64,000 bases of DNA from [Zimmermannella] alba NBRC 15616 (lineage in GTDB: Bacteria > Actinomycetota > Actinomycetes > Actinomycetales > Microbacteriaceae): assembly GCF_001570905.1 (NCBI RefSeq), contig NZ_BCSO01000001.1, forward strand, positions 124,001 to 188,000. Reading direction: 5' to 3'. A program made the position numbers and the translations under genes. Under the pieces are notes generated by a model that had not been told where the DNA came from, ran no database searches, and saw only the letters and a list, made by a program, of their open reading frames with translations. Of this stretch, positions 42,617-50,093 are shown piece by piece; the stretch's first letter is position 1, and each line of letters begins with the position of its first letter.

Positions 42617-43909
42617 ATGGTCTGGAATCGTCACGGAGACGGCCGGAACGTCAACGCAGGGGAGATCGTCCTCCCCGAGGAACGCCTCAGCTGGGGCCGC
42701 ACCATCGGCTTCGGAATGCAGCACGTGGTCGCCATGTTCGGCGCCACCTTCCTGGTTCCCATCCTCACGGGGTTCCCGCCCTCAACGACCCTGTTCTTCT
42801 CGGGTCTTGGAACCATCATCTTCCTGCTCTTCACGCGCAACCGCCTGCCGAGCTACCTCGGTTCGTCGTTCGCGTTCATTGCCCCCATGGCGGCGGCATC
42901 CACGCAGGGAGGCCCCGGCGCAGCACTCGCTGGCATCATCATCACCGGTGCACTGCTCGCCATCATCGGTCTCATCGTTCACGCCGCAGGCTCGGCATGG
43001 ATCGACAAGCTCATGCCGCCGGTGGTCGCAGGTGCCATCGTCGCGCTCATCGGTTTCAACCTCGCCAGTGCAGCGAAGGACAATTTCGCAAAGTCCCCGC
43101 TGACAGCCCTCGTTACACTCGCCGCCGTGATTCTCTCGGCGGTGTTGTTTAAGGGGCTGCTTGGGCGACTCTCGATCGCGATCGGTGTGCTCGTCGGCTA
43201 CATCGCCGCAGTCATCCAGGGTGAAGTCGACTTCACGAAGGTGCACGAAGCAGCCTGGATTGGCCTGCCCGAGTTCACGCATCCTGAATTCAGCGTTGAG
43301 CACCTCCCGCTCTACATCATGTTCCTTCCCGTCGTCCTGGCGCTCATCGCCGAGAACGTGGGACACGTGAAGGGCGTCGGGCAGCTGCTGAACCGCGATC
43401 TCACCCCGCTCACGGGTCGTGCGCTCGCGGCGGACGGTATCTCGACCGTCATCTCGGGTTTCTTCGGTGGTTCGCCGACGACGACCTACGGTGAGAACAT
43501 CGGTGTCATGGCGGCCACGCGCGTCTTCTCGACGGCCGCGTACTGGGTCGCAGCATTCACCGCGATTCTCCTCGGCATGTGCCCGAAAATCGGCGCGATC
43601 ATCTTCACGATTCCGCCGGGGGTGCTCGGCGGTGTCACGACCGCGCTCTACGGTCTCATCGGCATCATCGGTGTGCGCATGTGGGTTGAGAACAAGGTCG
43701 ACTTTGGTCGCCCGAAGAACCAGCTCACGGCTGCGGTCGCCCTCATTATGGGTATCGCGGACTTCACGCTCACCTTCGGCAACCTCACCTTCGGCGGCAT
43801 CATCATGGGTACCGTCGCCGCGATCGTCGTGTACCACCTCATGAACGTCATCGCGCGTGTGCGCGGCACAGACACCGTGAGTGAAGAACCGGAGATCGTC
43901 GCTCCGTAG
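42617..43909 (+). CDS. uraA: Uracil/xanthine permease (NCS2 family)
   Basis: The 430-aa protein has the NCS2 fold with about 14 membrane segments. Characteristic stretches are FGMQHVVAMFGATFLVPIL (segment 1), GSSFAFIAPM (segment 3), VVLALIAENVGHVKGVG (segment 8, with the substrate-binding Glu), GGSPTTTYGENIGVMAATRV (segment 10, with the second key Glu) and a late NLTFGGI. It imports uracil by proton symport. The ATG at 42617 has GGAG 12 nt upstream, rather distant, so translation may be modest. The gene is monocistronic. The upstream region carries an inverted repeat and a repeat element. Confidence 0.9.
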   Translation: MVWNRHGDGRNVNAGEIVLPEERLSWGRTIGFGMQHVVAMFGATFLVPILTGFPPSTTLFFSGLGTIIFLLFTRNRLPSYLGSSFAFIAPMAAASTQGGPGAALAGIIITGALLAIIGLIVHAAGSAWIDKLMPPVVAGAIVALIGFNLASAAKDNFAKSPLTALVTLAAVILSAVLFKGLLGRLSIAIGVLVGYIAAVIQGEVDFTKVHEAAWIGLPEFTHPEFSVEHLPLYIMFLPVVLALIAENVGHVKGVGQLLNRDLTPLTGRALAADGISTVISGFFGGSPTTTYGENIGVMAATRVFSTAAYWVAAFTAILLGMCPKIGAIIFTIPPGVLGGVTTALYGLIGIIGVRMWVENKVDFGRPKNQLTAAVALIMGIADFTLTFGNLTFGGIIMGTVAAIVVYHLMNVIARVRGTDTVSEEPEIVAP

Positions 43910-44092
43910 CATCCTTGCGAAGAGCCTGCGAGGTGCGTCATCTCTGCTAGCCCGGCAGGGGCGCACCTCCGGGCGCTTCGCCGTTGTCATCGCATCCGGA
44001 TGATGCTCCCTCGGGCTGATGACAAGTGTTCACCTCTGTTTCCTATGCTGATGGGAAGCGCCGCGGCAACGCGGCCGAGTGCAGGGAGAGAC

Positions 44093-45277
44093 GTGAAGCT
44101 TCGTCCGCCACATTTCATTGGCATCGGCCTTCTGGCTCTTGCTCTCGTTGCAGCCGTCGTCGTCCAGCTCACGGGGGTCGGGAAGGGCCCCATGCGCTTC
44201 GGCCTCACCACCGTGACCGGCGTCGTTGGTTCCGAGAAGCTCGAGTTTTTCCAAGACCCGGCGGTTCAGGATGTCTTCGCGAAGCACGGTTACGAGGTGA
44301 ACGTCACGAAGTCTGGCTCGTGGCGGATGGCCGAGCTCGACGACATCGAATCGAACGACTTTGCGTTCCCCGCCTCCGAGATGGCTGCGCAGCGCATCGA
44401 GCAGACGCACAAGTCGGCCGTCGCCTCCACGCACAAGCCGTTCTTCTCGCCCATGGCGATCGCGACGTTCGAGCCGATCTTGACGATCCTTGAGCAGGCG
44501 GACGTCGCCTCCAAGAGCCCCGATGGTCGCTGGCAGTTCGACATGGCGAAGTATCTCGAACTCGTCAAGGCTGACACCCGGTGGAACCAGCTCCCGGGCG
44601 CTGACCCGAGCTACCCGTCACCGCGGACGGTCATGCTCACTTCGACGGATGTCCGCACCTCGAACTCGGCAGGCATGTACCTCTCGCTCGCGAGCTACGT
44701 CCTGAACGGCAACAGCGTCGTCTCCTCAACTTCGCAGGCCGACACGTACCTGCCGGAACTTGAGCGCCTCTTCCTCGGCCAGGGCTACTCCGGCACCTCA
44801 TCAACCGCTCCCTTCGACGACTACCTCTCGCAAGGTTCGGGCGCCGTGCCGATGGTCATGATCTATGAGGGCCAGTTCCTCGAAGAGCAGCTCAAGCCGA
44901 ATTCCCGCATCCAGCCTGGTATGACGCTCGCGTACCCGAGCCCGACCGCGTTCTCGGTGCACACGGGTGTCTCGTTCTCCGAGCACGGCACGGCGATCAT
45001 GCAGCTGCTCGAAACGGACCCCGAGCTCGCCTCGCTGCTTGCCGCACACGGCTTCCGCCCGCAGGGGCAAAACGCGGGCGTGTTCCAGAGCTTCCTCGCC
45101 GAGCACGCCCTCGAGAGCCAGTACCCGGCCACCTCAAGCTTCGTGAACGTCGCGCAAGAACCCAGCTACGAGACGCTCGACTACATGCTTACCAAGATCG
45201 GCGATGCCTACACGCAAGGGGGAGCGCCGCCGCCCGTGAGCGAAGAACCGACCAACACCTCGGGAGGCACGCCATGA
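44093..45277 (+). CDS. Membrane-anchored periplasmic-binding-protein-like protein
   Basis: The 394-aa protein has an uncleaved signal anchor (FIGIGLLALALVAAVVVQL, residues 6-24), without a lipobox. It is followed by a type 2 binding-protein-like domain (FGLTTVTGVVGSEKLEFFQD, AMAIATFEPIL-like MAIATFEPIL, VPMVMIYEGQFLEEQ, YPSPTAFSVHT). The C-terminus is Gly/Pro/Thr-rich. It is first in an operon and overlaps the next gene by 4 nt (ATGA). No ABC permease or ATPase accompanies it, so a sensing role outside the membrane is more likely than transport. The GTG at 44093 is chosen for its AGGGAGAG and signal sequence; TATGCT at 44044-44049 is a likely -10. Confidence 0.75.
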   Translation: MKLRPPHFIGIGLLALALVAAVVVQLTGVGKGPMRFGLTTVTGVVGSEKLEFFQDPAVQDVFAKHGYEVNVTKSGSWRMAELDDIESNDFAFPASEMAAQRIEQTHKSAVASTHKPFFSPMAIATFEPILTILEQADVASKSPDGRWQFDMAKYLELVKADTRWNQLPGADPSYPSPRTVMLTSTDVRTSNSAGMYLSLASYVLNGNSVVSSTSQADTYLPELERLFLGQGYSGTSSTAPFDDYLSQGSGAVPMVMIYEGQFLEEQLKPNSRIQPGMTLAYPSPTAFSVHTGVSFSEHGTAIMQLLETDPELASLLAAHGFRPQGQNAGVFQSFLAEHALESQYPATSSFVNVAQEPSYETLDYMLTKIGDAYTQGGAPPPVSEEPTNTSGGTP

Positions 45278-46884
45278 AGCTGACCGTCCACACCGTGCGC
45301 ATCATGCGGCGCCTCGCGGCAGTGCTCGTTGCCGTGTTGATCGTGCCGCTCGCGCTCACCGGCTGCTCACTCATGCCGAAGGACACCATCCGCGTCCTCG
45401 CTGGCTCCGAGGTGAAGGACCTCGAGCCGATCCTCAAGGACATGGTGAACGAGACGGGCGTCCAGCTCGAGTTCGAATACATGGGCACGCTTGACGGCAC
45501 TGAGGCGCTCCTCGCACAGCAGGCTGGCGGCGAGCACAAGTGGGATGCCATCTGGTTCCCCTCGAACCGCTACCTGTCGCTCTTCACCGAGGGACAGAAT
45601 GCGATCACGAAGAGTGAATCGATCATGCGCAGCGACGTGGTCCTTGGCCTCAAGCAGGACGTCGCGGAGCAGCTTGGCTGGTCGGACGGCCAGGCGAGCT
45701 GGGAAGAGATCGTTGCTGCTGCCGGGTCGGGCAAGCTCCGCTACGGCATGGCGAGCCCCATCGCCTCCAACTCCGGTTTCACGACGCTCGTACAGCTCTC
45801 GACGGCACTCTCGGGCACCGGAACCGTCCTCACGACGGGTGACATCCCGAAGGTGACGCCGCAGCTGACTGAGTTCGCTCGCGGCCAGCAGCTCACCTCC
45901 GGCTCGTCCGGCTGGCTCGCCGACAACTGGCTGGCGCACCCGGACAAGGTCGACGGCATCTTCAACTACGACTCGGTGCTGCAGGGCCTTGTCACGGACT
46001 CGAAGCCGCTCACGATCATCCGCCCCTCAGATGGCACGATCGCCAGCGACTACCCGCTCTCGCTCATCGCTGGCGCCGACCAGGGCATGACCGCGCGCTT
46101 CGACAAGGTCACCGAGTACCTCCTCCGTGCCGACACACAGGAGCGCATCACCCAGCTCACGCGCCGCGCACCGGCAGCCGGTGGGGCACAGCAGGCAGAC
46201 GGATCGCCCGTCTTCCAGCTGCCCTTCCCGAACCAGCTCGACACCGTGCAGACGCTCCTCAACACGTGGATCTCGAGCGTGAAGAAGCCCTCGAACATGG
46301 TCTTCGCGATCGACACCTCGGGGTCGATGGGCGATGGCGACCGGATGACGCAGCTGCGCGATGCGCTCAACGTGCTCTCCGGCGACCACGGCGAAGGCAC
46401 CGCAAGCTTCCTGCGCCTGCAGCCGCGCGAGCGCATCACGTACCTCGAGTTCTCGGGTGCCATCAAGAGCGACGCGACGGTCGATATCCCGAGCGATGAC
46501 GCGGGCTACCAGCAGGCGCTCGCCCAGATCAACCAGGTCACCTCGGGCTACCAGCCGGGCGGCTGGACGGCGATCTTCGACACCGTCGAGACCGCCTACG
46601 AGCGCGCCCTCACCAGCGCCGACGAGGACCACATCTCGAGCATCGTCGTCTTTACGGACGGTGCGAACACCGACGGCCACAGCATCGCCGACTTCGAAGA
46701 GTGGCACGCCGAATTCGTCGCCGCCCACCCGGAGGCGAAGGACATCCCGACCCACGCGATCGTCTTCGGCGATAGCAACCGCGAAGAGCTCGACCGCCTC
46801 GCAGCAGCCACTGGTGGTCGCACCTTCAGTGTCGACGAATCAAGCCTCACCTCGGTGTTCCGCGAGATTCGGGGGTACCTGTGA
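45274..46884 (+). CDS. Lipoprotein with binding-protein domain fused to a VWA domain
   Basis: The 536-aa protein begins with a lipoprotein signal (VLIVPLALTGCS, Cys31). Residues 38-300 form a binding-protein-like domain (DTIRVLAGSEVKDLEPIL, WDAIWFPSNRYL). Residues 340-536 are a von Willebrand A domain with a complete metal site: DTSGS at 347-351, Thr432 in GGWTAI and Asp462 in FTDGANTDG. VWA domains bind partners through the metal ion. The fusion suggests that ligand binding outside the cell is passed to another protein. It is coupled to both neighbours by 4-nt overlaps, in an operon that ends with telA. Confidence 0.85.
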   Translation: MKLTVHTVRIMRRLAAVLVAVLIVPLALTGCSLMPKDTIRVLAGSEVKDLEPILKDMVNETGVQLEFEYMGTLDGTEALLAQQAGGEHKWDAIWFPSNRYLSLFTEGQNAITKSESIMRSDVVLGLKQDVAEQLGWSDGQASWEEIVAAAGSGKLRYGMASPIASNSGFTTLVQLSTALSGTGTVLTTGDIPKVTPQLTEFARGQQLTSGSSGWLADNWLAHPDKVDGIFNYDSVLQGLVTDSKPLTIIRPSDGTIASDYPLSLIAGADQGMTARFDKVTEYLLRADTQERITQLTRRAPAAGGAQQADGSPVFQLPFPNQLDTVQTLLNTWISSVKKPSNMVFAIDTSGSMGDGDRMTQLRDALNVLSGDHGEGTASFLRLQPRERITYLEFSGAIKSDATVDIPSDDAGYQQALAQINQVTSGYQPGGWTAIFDTVETAYERALTSADEDHISSIVVFTDGANTDGHSIADFEEWHAEFVAAHPEAKDIPTHAIVFGDSNREELDRLAAATGGRTFSVDESSLTSVFREIRGYL

Positions 46885-47573
46885 AACCGGGCAACACCAT
46901 CCTCTCGCTCGGCGTAGGCGCCGGTGCCGCAGTGCTCAGCGCCGCCGGGCTCGTGCTCGGGCTTGGCTTTGCTCCGGTCGTCGGCATGGCGATTGGTGCT
47001 GCACTCGGTGTCGGTGCCGGACTCATGTGCACGCCGCTCGCGCCGAAGCCCCTCGTCCTCGGTGGGCCGCCGCCGGTCACCGTCACTGGCATGCTCGATG
47101 AAGCTGCCCAATCGGCCGAACAGATGGGGCAGACCATGCGTCGCCTCACGAGCCGACCGCTCTGGGACGGCAGCCCGCTCGACGAGCGCATCGGCCAAAT
47201 GCTGCAGGGCATCTCGACCCTCGCAGCGAACCCGACGCTTCGTGGCCGGCAGGGGATCGACGGCGACATCCAGATGCTCTGGTCCCTCGCAACCGACTAC
47301 ATGCCGACGATCGTGAACCTCGCGATCGAGAACGACAAGATGCACTCGACGTTCTCCGGCCGCTCATCGAAGGCGCAGGTCGAACAGAACATTCGCGGCC
47401 TCGAACACCAGGCCGGCATCCTCGGCGAAGCCCTTGACCGCATCGAAACGGACGTTGTGAAGGGCACGACCCGCTCGATCGCCGAGCACGACGCCTTTCT
47501 TCGCTCACGCTTTGAACAGTTCGGCGGGGACTCTGTCCTCGACCTCTCCAAGCCTTCACCCACGGGCCCCTAG
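46881..47573 (+). CDS. Small membrane protein, possibly XpaC-like
   Basis: The 230-aa protein has two closely spaced N-terminal hydrophobic segments rich in Gly/Ala (ILSLGVGAGAAVLSAAGLVLG and VVGMAIGAALGVGAGLM). A helical cytoplasmic region follows (AAQSAEQMGQTMRRL and QVEQNIRGLEHQAGILGEAL). Placement before telA and this layout recall XpaC, the TelA partner in Bacillus, but the similarity is weak by eye. The GTG start overlaps the VWA gene stop (GTGA). It probably anchors or signals to TelA at the membrane. The role is unproved. Confidence 0.6.
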   Translation: MKPGNTILSLGVGAGAAVLSAAGLVLGLGFAPVVGMAIGAALGVGAGLMCTPLAPKPLVLGGPPPVTVTGMLDEAAQSAEQMGQTMRRLTSRPLWDGSPLDERIGQMLQGISTLAANPTLRGRQGIDGDIQMLWSLATDYMPTIVNLAIENDKMHSTFSGRSSKAQVEQNIRGLEHQAGILGEALDRIETDVVKGTTRSIAEHDAFLRSRFEQFGGDSVLDLSKPSPTGP

Positions 47574-47621
47574 CCCCGGGCCTCCACCCTCGACATCCCT
47601 CTCACGCTCAAGGAGCCACCG

Positions 47622-48866
47622 ATGACTGACAAGCTGCAGCCGCCAAGCCCGGAAGAACTCGCGCCCATTGAGGCTGCGCCTGCCGTCGAGGAAGTGCCGC
47701 AGTCGAAGGCTGTGGACATGCTTCCGGACATCTCGCCCGAGGTCGCCCTCGACCTGCGCCACCGCGCCGACACCTGGGTGGGACACCTTGCCACGCTCAA
47801 GGCGAAGACGCCCGAGTACCTCGAGCAGATCCGCGCCATCCAGAACGTCGCCCGCGCCGAGATCCAGCAGACCTCGCAGGCTTCGAACCGCTTCCTGCAG
47901 ACAAGCCTCCAGCAGGCAAAGGCAGCGGGCGGTCAGGGGCACGCCGCAGACGTCGCCCGCTCGCTCGTCGACCTCCGCAACAAGGTGGAGGAGCTCGCAC
48001 CGAACAACCAGTCGTTCATGACAAAGCTCGCCCGCATGCTCCCCGGTGGCAAGCAGGTGCAGCGCTACTTCCGCCAGTACGAGTCGAACCAGGATCAGCT
48101 CAACCAGGTGCTCGTCTCGCTCGAGCGCGGCCAGGACACCCTCCGCAAGGACAACGCGGCACTCGCGATCGAGCGCAAGAGCCTCTGGGAGTCGATGGGT
48201 GAGCTCAAGAAGCTCGGCGCCCTCCTCACCGAACTTGACGCCGCCGTCGTCCGCAAGATCGACGCTCTCAAGGCTTCGGGTGACGTGCAGGCCGCGCAGG
48301 CGATGGAGTCGGATGTGCTCTTCGCGATCCGCCAGCGCCACACGGATGTGCAGACCCAGATGGCTGTCTGTGTGCAGTCCTACCTCTCGATGGACCTCAT
48401 CCAGGACAACAACATCAAGCTCGTGGATGGCGTGGAGCGAGCGAAGACGACGACGATGACCGCCCTGCGCACTGCCGTCATCGTGGCGCAGGCGCTCGAG
48501 AACCAACGCATCGTGCTCGACCAGATCGACGCCGTGAACTCCACCACGAACGCGATGATCGACCAGACGAGCCAGATGCTGCGCGACAACACCGCTCGCG
48601 TCCAGGAGCAGGCCGTCAATTCGGGCGTCTCGCTGGAGACCCTCCAGCGCGCCTACGACAACGTGTTCGCGACGATCGACCAGATCGAGGCGTTCCGCGT
48701 GAACGCGAACAAGAACTTCGCGAGCACGATCGACAACCTCAATGCACAGCTCGAGCGTGCGAAGCCGTACCTTGAGCGTTCGCGCGAGAACGAGCTTGCC
48801 CGCGGTGAGGCAGGCCAGGCGCCGCAGATCGGTGGGGGACTCACTCCGCCGAGCCTCGAGGTCTAG
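47622..48866 (+). CDS. telA: TelA/YceH family toxic-anion resistance protein
   Basis: The 414-aa cytoplasmic protein is almost entirely helical and fits TelA. It has RHRADTWVGHLATL-type early helices, a central YFRQYESNQDQLNQVLVSL, and later MAVCVQSYLSMDLIQDNNIKLVDGVERAKTTTMTALRTAVIVAQAL, the most conserved segment of the family. Members are linked to tellurite and other stress resistance, but the biochemical activity is unknown. It follows the small membrane protein by 48 nt with AAGGAG before the ATG at 47622, and ends the four-gene operon. A hairpin lies at 48886. Confidence 0.88.
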   Translation: MTDKLQPPSPEELAPIEAAPAVEEVPQSKAVDMLPDISPEVALDLRHRADTWVGHLATLKAKTPEYLEQIRAIQNVARAEIQQTSQASNRFLQTSLQQAKAAGGQGHAADVARSLVDLRNKVEELAPNNQSFMTKLARMLPGGKQVQRYFRQYESNQDQLNQVLVSLERGQDTLRKDNAALAIERKSLWESMGELKKLGALLTELDAAVVRKIDALKASGDVQAAQAMESDVLFAIRQRHTDVQTQMAVCVQSYLSMDLIQDNNIKLVDGVERAKTTTMTALRTAVIVAQALENQRIVLDQIDAVNSTTNAMIDQTSQMLRDNTARVQEQAVNSGVSLETLQRAYDNVFATIDQIEAFRVNANKNFASTIDNLNAQLERAKPYLERSRENELARGEAGQAPQIGGGLTPPSLEV

Positions 48867-48885
48867 GCCTTCAACACATCCCGAC

Positions 48886-48931
48886 CGCCCCGTCGGATGA
48901 GCCAGTGCGCTGGCCGTTCACGGGGCGGTTG
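48886..48931 (+). terminator. Terminator of the telA operon
   Basis: Outer arms ACCGCCCCGT and ACGGGGCGGT (10 bp) enclose an inner GCCAG/CTGGC hairpin; TTGTGTC follows. It begins 20 nt after the telA stop. Confidence 0.7.
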
Positions 48932-49040
48932 TGTCGTGCTGTTGCGGCTCGTACGACTCGGCTGATGCTCACCTGGAGGTTCTAGGTTGGAGGTGTGGGT
49001 GACGCACCCCGCGTTGCCCCAGGGCTGAGGAGCATTTCCT

Positions 49041-49904
49041 ATGACTGATATTCGTAAGGTCACCGTTCTGGGCACTGGCGTGCTTGGCTCGCAGATCGCC
49101 TTCCAGACCGCCTACTGCGGCTTCGAGGTGACTGCCTTCGACATCAACGAGCAGGCGCTCGAGACGGCCAAGCAGCGTTTCGCTGGCCTCATCCAGGCCT
49201 ACAAGGCCGACAAGTACCCGGGCACCGAGAACGGCCAGGCCGAGAAGGCTGCCGAGTCGATCCGTCTCTCGATGGACCTCGCTGAGGCTGTTGCCGACGC
49301 TGACCTCGTCATCGAGGCTGTGCCGGAGACCGTCGAGATCAAGAAGTCGACCTACGAGAACCTCGCCAAGGTTGCCCCGGAGAAGACCATCTTCGCGACG
49401 AACTCGTCGACGATGCTCCCGAGCACCTTCATGGAGTACACGGGGCGCCCGGAGAAGTTCCTCGCGCTCCACTTCGCCAACCACATCTGGCGCCTCAACA
49501 CCGCCGAGGTCATGGGCACCTCGAAGACCTCGCCCGAAATCTTCGACACGATCGTTGAGTTCGCCGAAGAGATCAAGATGGTCCCGATCAAGGTCCTCAA
49601 GGAGCAGCCGGGCTACGTTCTCAACTCGCTCCTCGTCCCGTTCCTCAACGCCGGTGCTGGCCTCCTCGTGAAGGGTGTCGCCGACCCGGAGACGATCGAC
49701 AAGACCTGGCGCATCGCCACCGGCGCACCGCTCGGCCCGTTCCAGATCTACGACATCGTCGGCCTCAACACCGCCTACAACATCTCGGCGGCCAACCCGT
49801 CGGAGGAGTCGCAGGCCTTCGCGAAGATGCTCAAGGAGCAGTACATCGACCAGGGCAAGCTTGGTCGCGCAACCGGCGCAGGCTTCTACACCTACAACGA
49901 CTAA
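49041..49904 (+). CDS. 3-hydroxyacyl-CoA dehydrogenase
   Basis: The 287-aa enzyme has the N-terminal NAD-binding motif VTVLGTGVLGSQIAF and the acidic strand end TAFDINEQAL. Next come LVIEAVPETVEIKKSTYENL and FATNSSTMLPS, and the catalytic HFANHIWRLNTAEVM where the His-Glu pair sits. The C-terminal domain begins near PGYVLNSLLVPFLNAG. It oxidises 3-hydroxyacyl-CoA (probably 3-hydroxybutyryl-CoA) to the 3-keto form. There is no thiolase or enoyl hydratase next to it. The ATG has GAGGAG upstream, and a TAGGTT at 48983-48988 may be its -10. A strong terminator follows. Confidence 0.9.
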   Translation: MTDIRKVTVLGTGVLGSQIAFQTAYCGFEVTAFDINEQALETAKQRFAGLIQAYKADKYPGTENGQAEKAAESIRLSMDLAEAVADADLVIEAVPETVEIKKSTYENLAKVAPEKTIFATNSSTMLPSTFMEYTGRPEKFLALHFANHIWRLNTAEVMGTSKTSPEIFDTIVEFAEEIKMVPIKVLKEQPGYVLNSLLVPFLNAGAGLLVKGVADPETIDKTWRIATGAPLGPFQIYDIVGLNTAYNISAANPSEESQAFAKMLKEQYIDQGKLGRATGAGFYTYND

Positions 49905-49914
49905 GGTCATCGAG

Positions 49915-49947
49915 ACGGCGGCTCGGCATTTCCCGGGCCGCCGTTTT
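49915..49947 (+). terminator. Intrinsic terminator of the dehydrogenase gene
   Basis: A 12-bp stem (49915-49926 with 49933-49944, with one wobble) runs directly into TTTT, a textbook terminator that starts 10 nt after the stop. Confidence 0.9.
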
Positions 49948-50007
49948 CTATGGCCCGCAGCGCCGCGTTCTGCCAAAGAACTGGCTAAACTCGTGGATTC
50001 TGGCCAT

Positions 50008-50056
50008 TTGGTCGCCCGTTACCTGATATGTCTATAATGCGCCGCCCTTCGGGGCG
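50008..50056 (+). promoter_or_regulatory. Consensus promoter and UUCG-capped leader of the NRPS-like gene
   Basis: TATAAT at 50033-50038 is a perfect -10, rare in this GC-rich window. TTGGTC at 50008-50013 is a weak -35 with a 19-nt spacer. The leader starts near 50045 and carries CGCCC-TTCG-GGGCG (50043-50056), a stable hairpin with a UUCG tetraloop at or near the mRNA 5' end. Confidence 0.65.
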
Positions 50057-50093
50057 ACACTGTTGTTGATGTCGAAGAACTGGAAGCTTGTCT

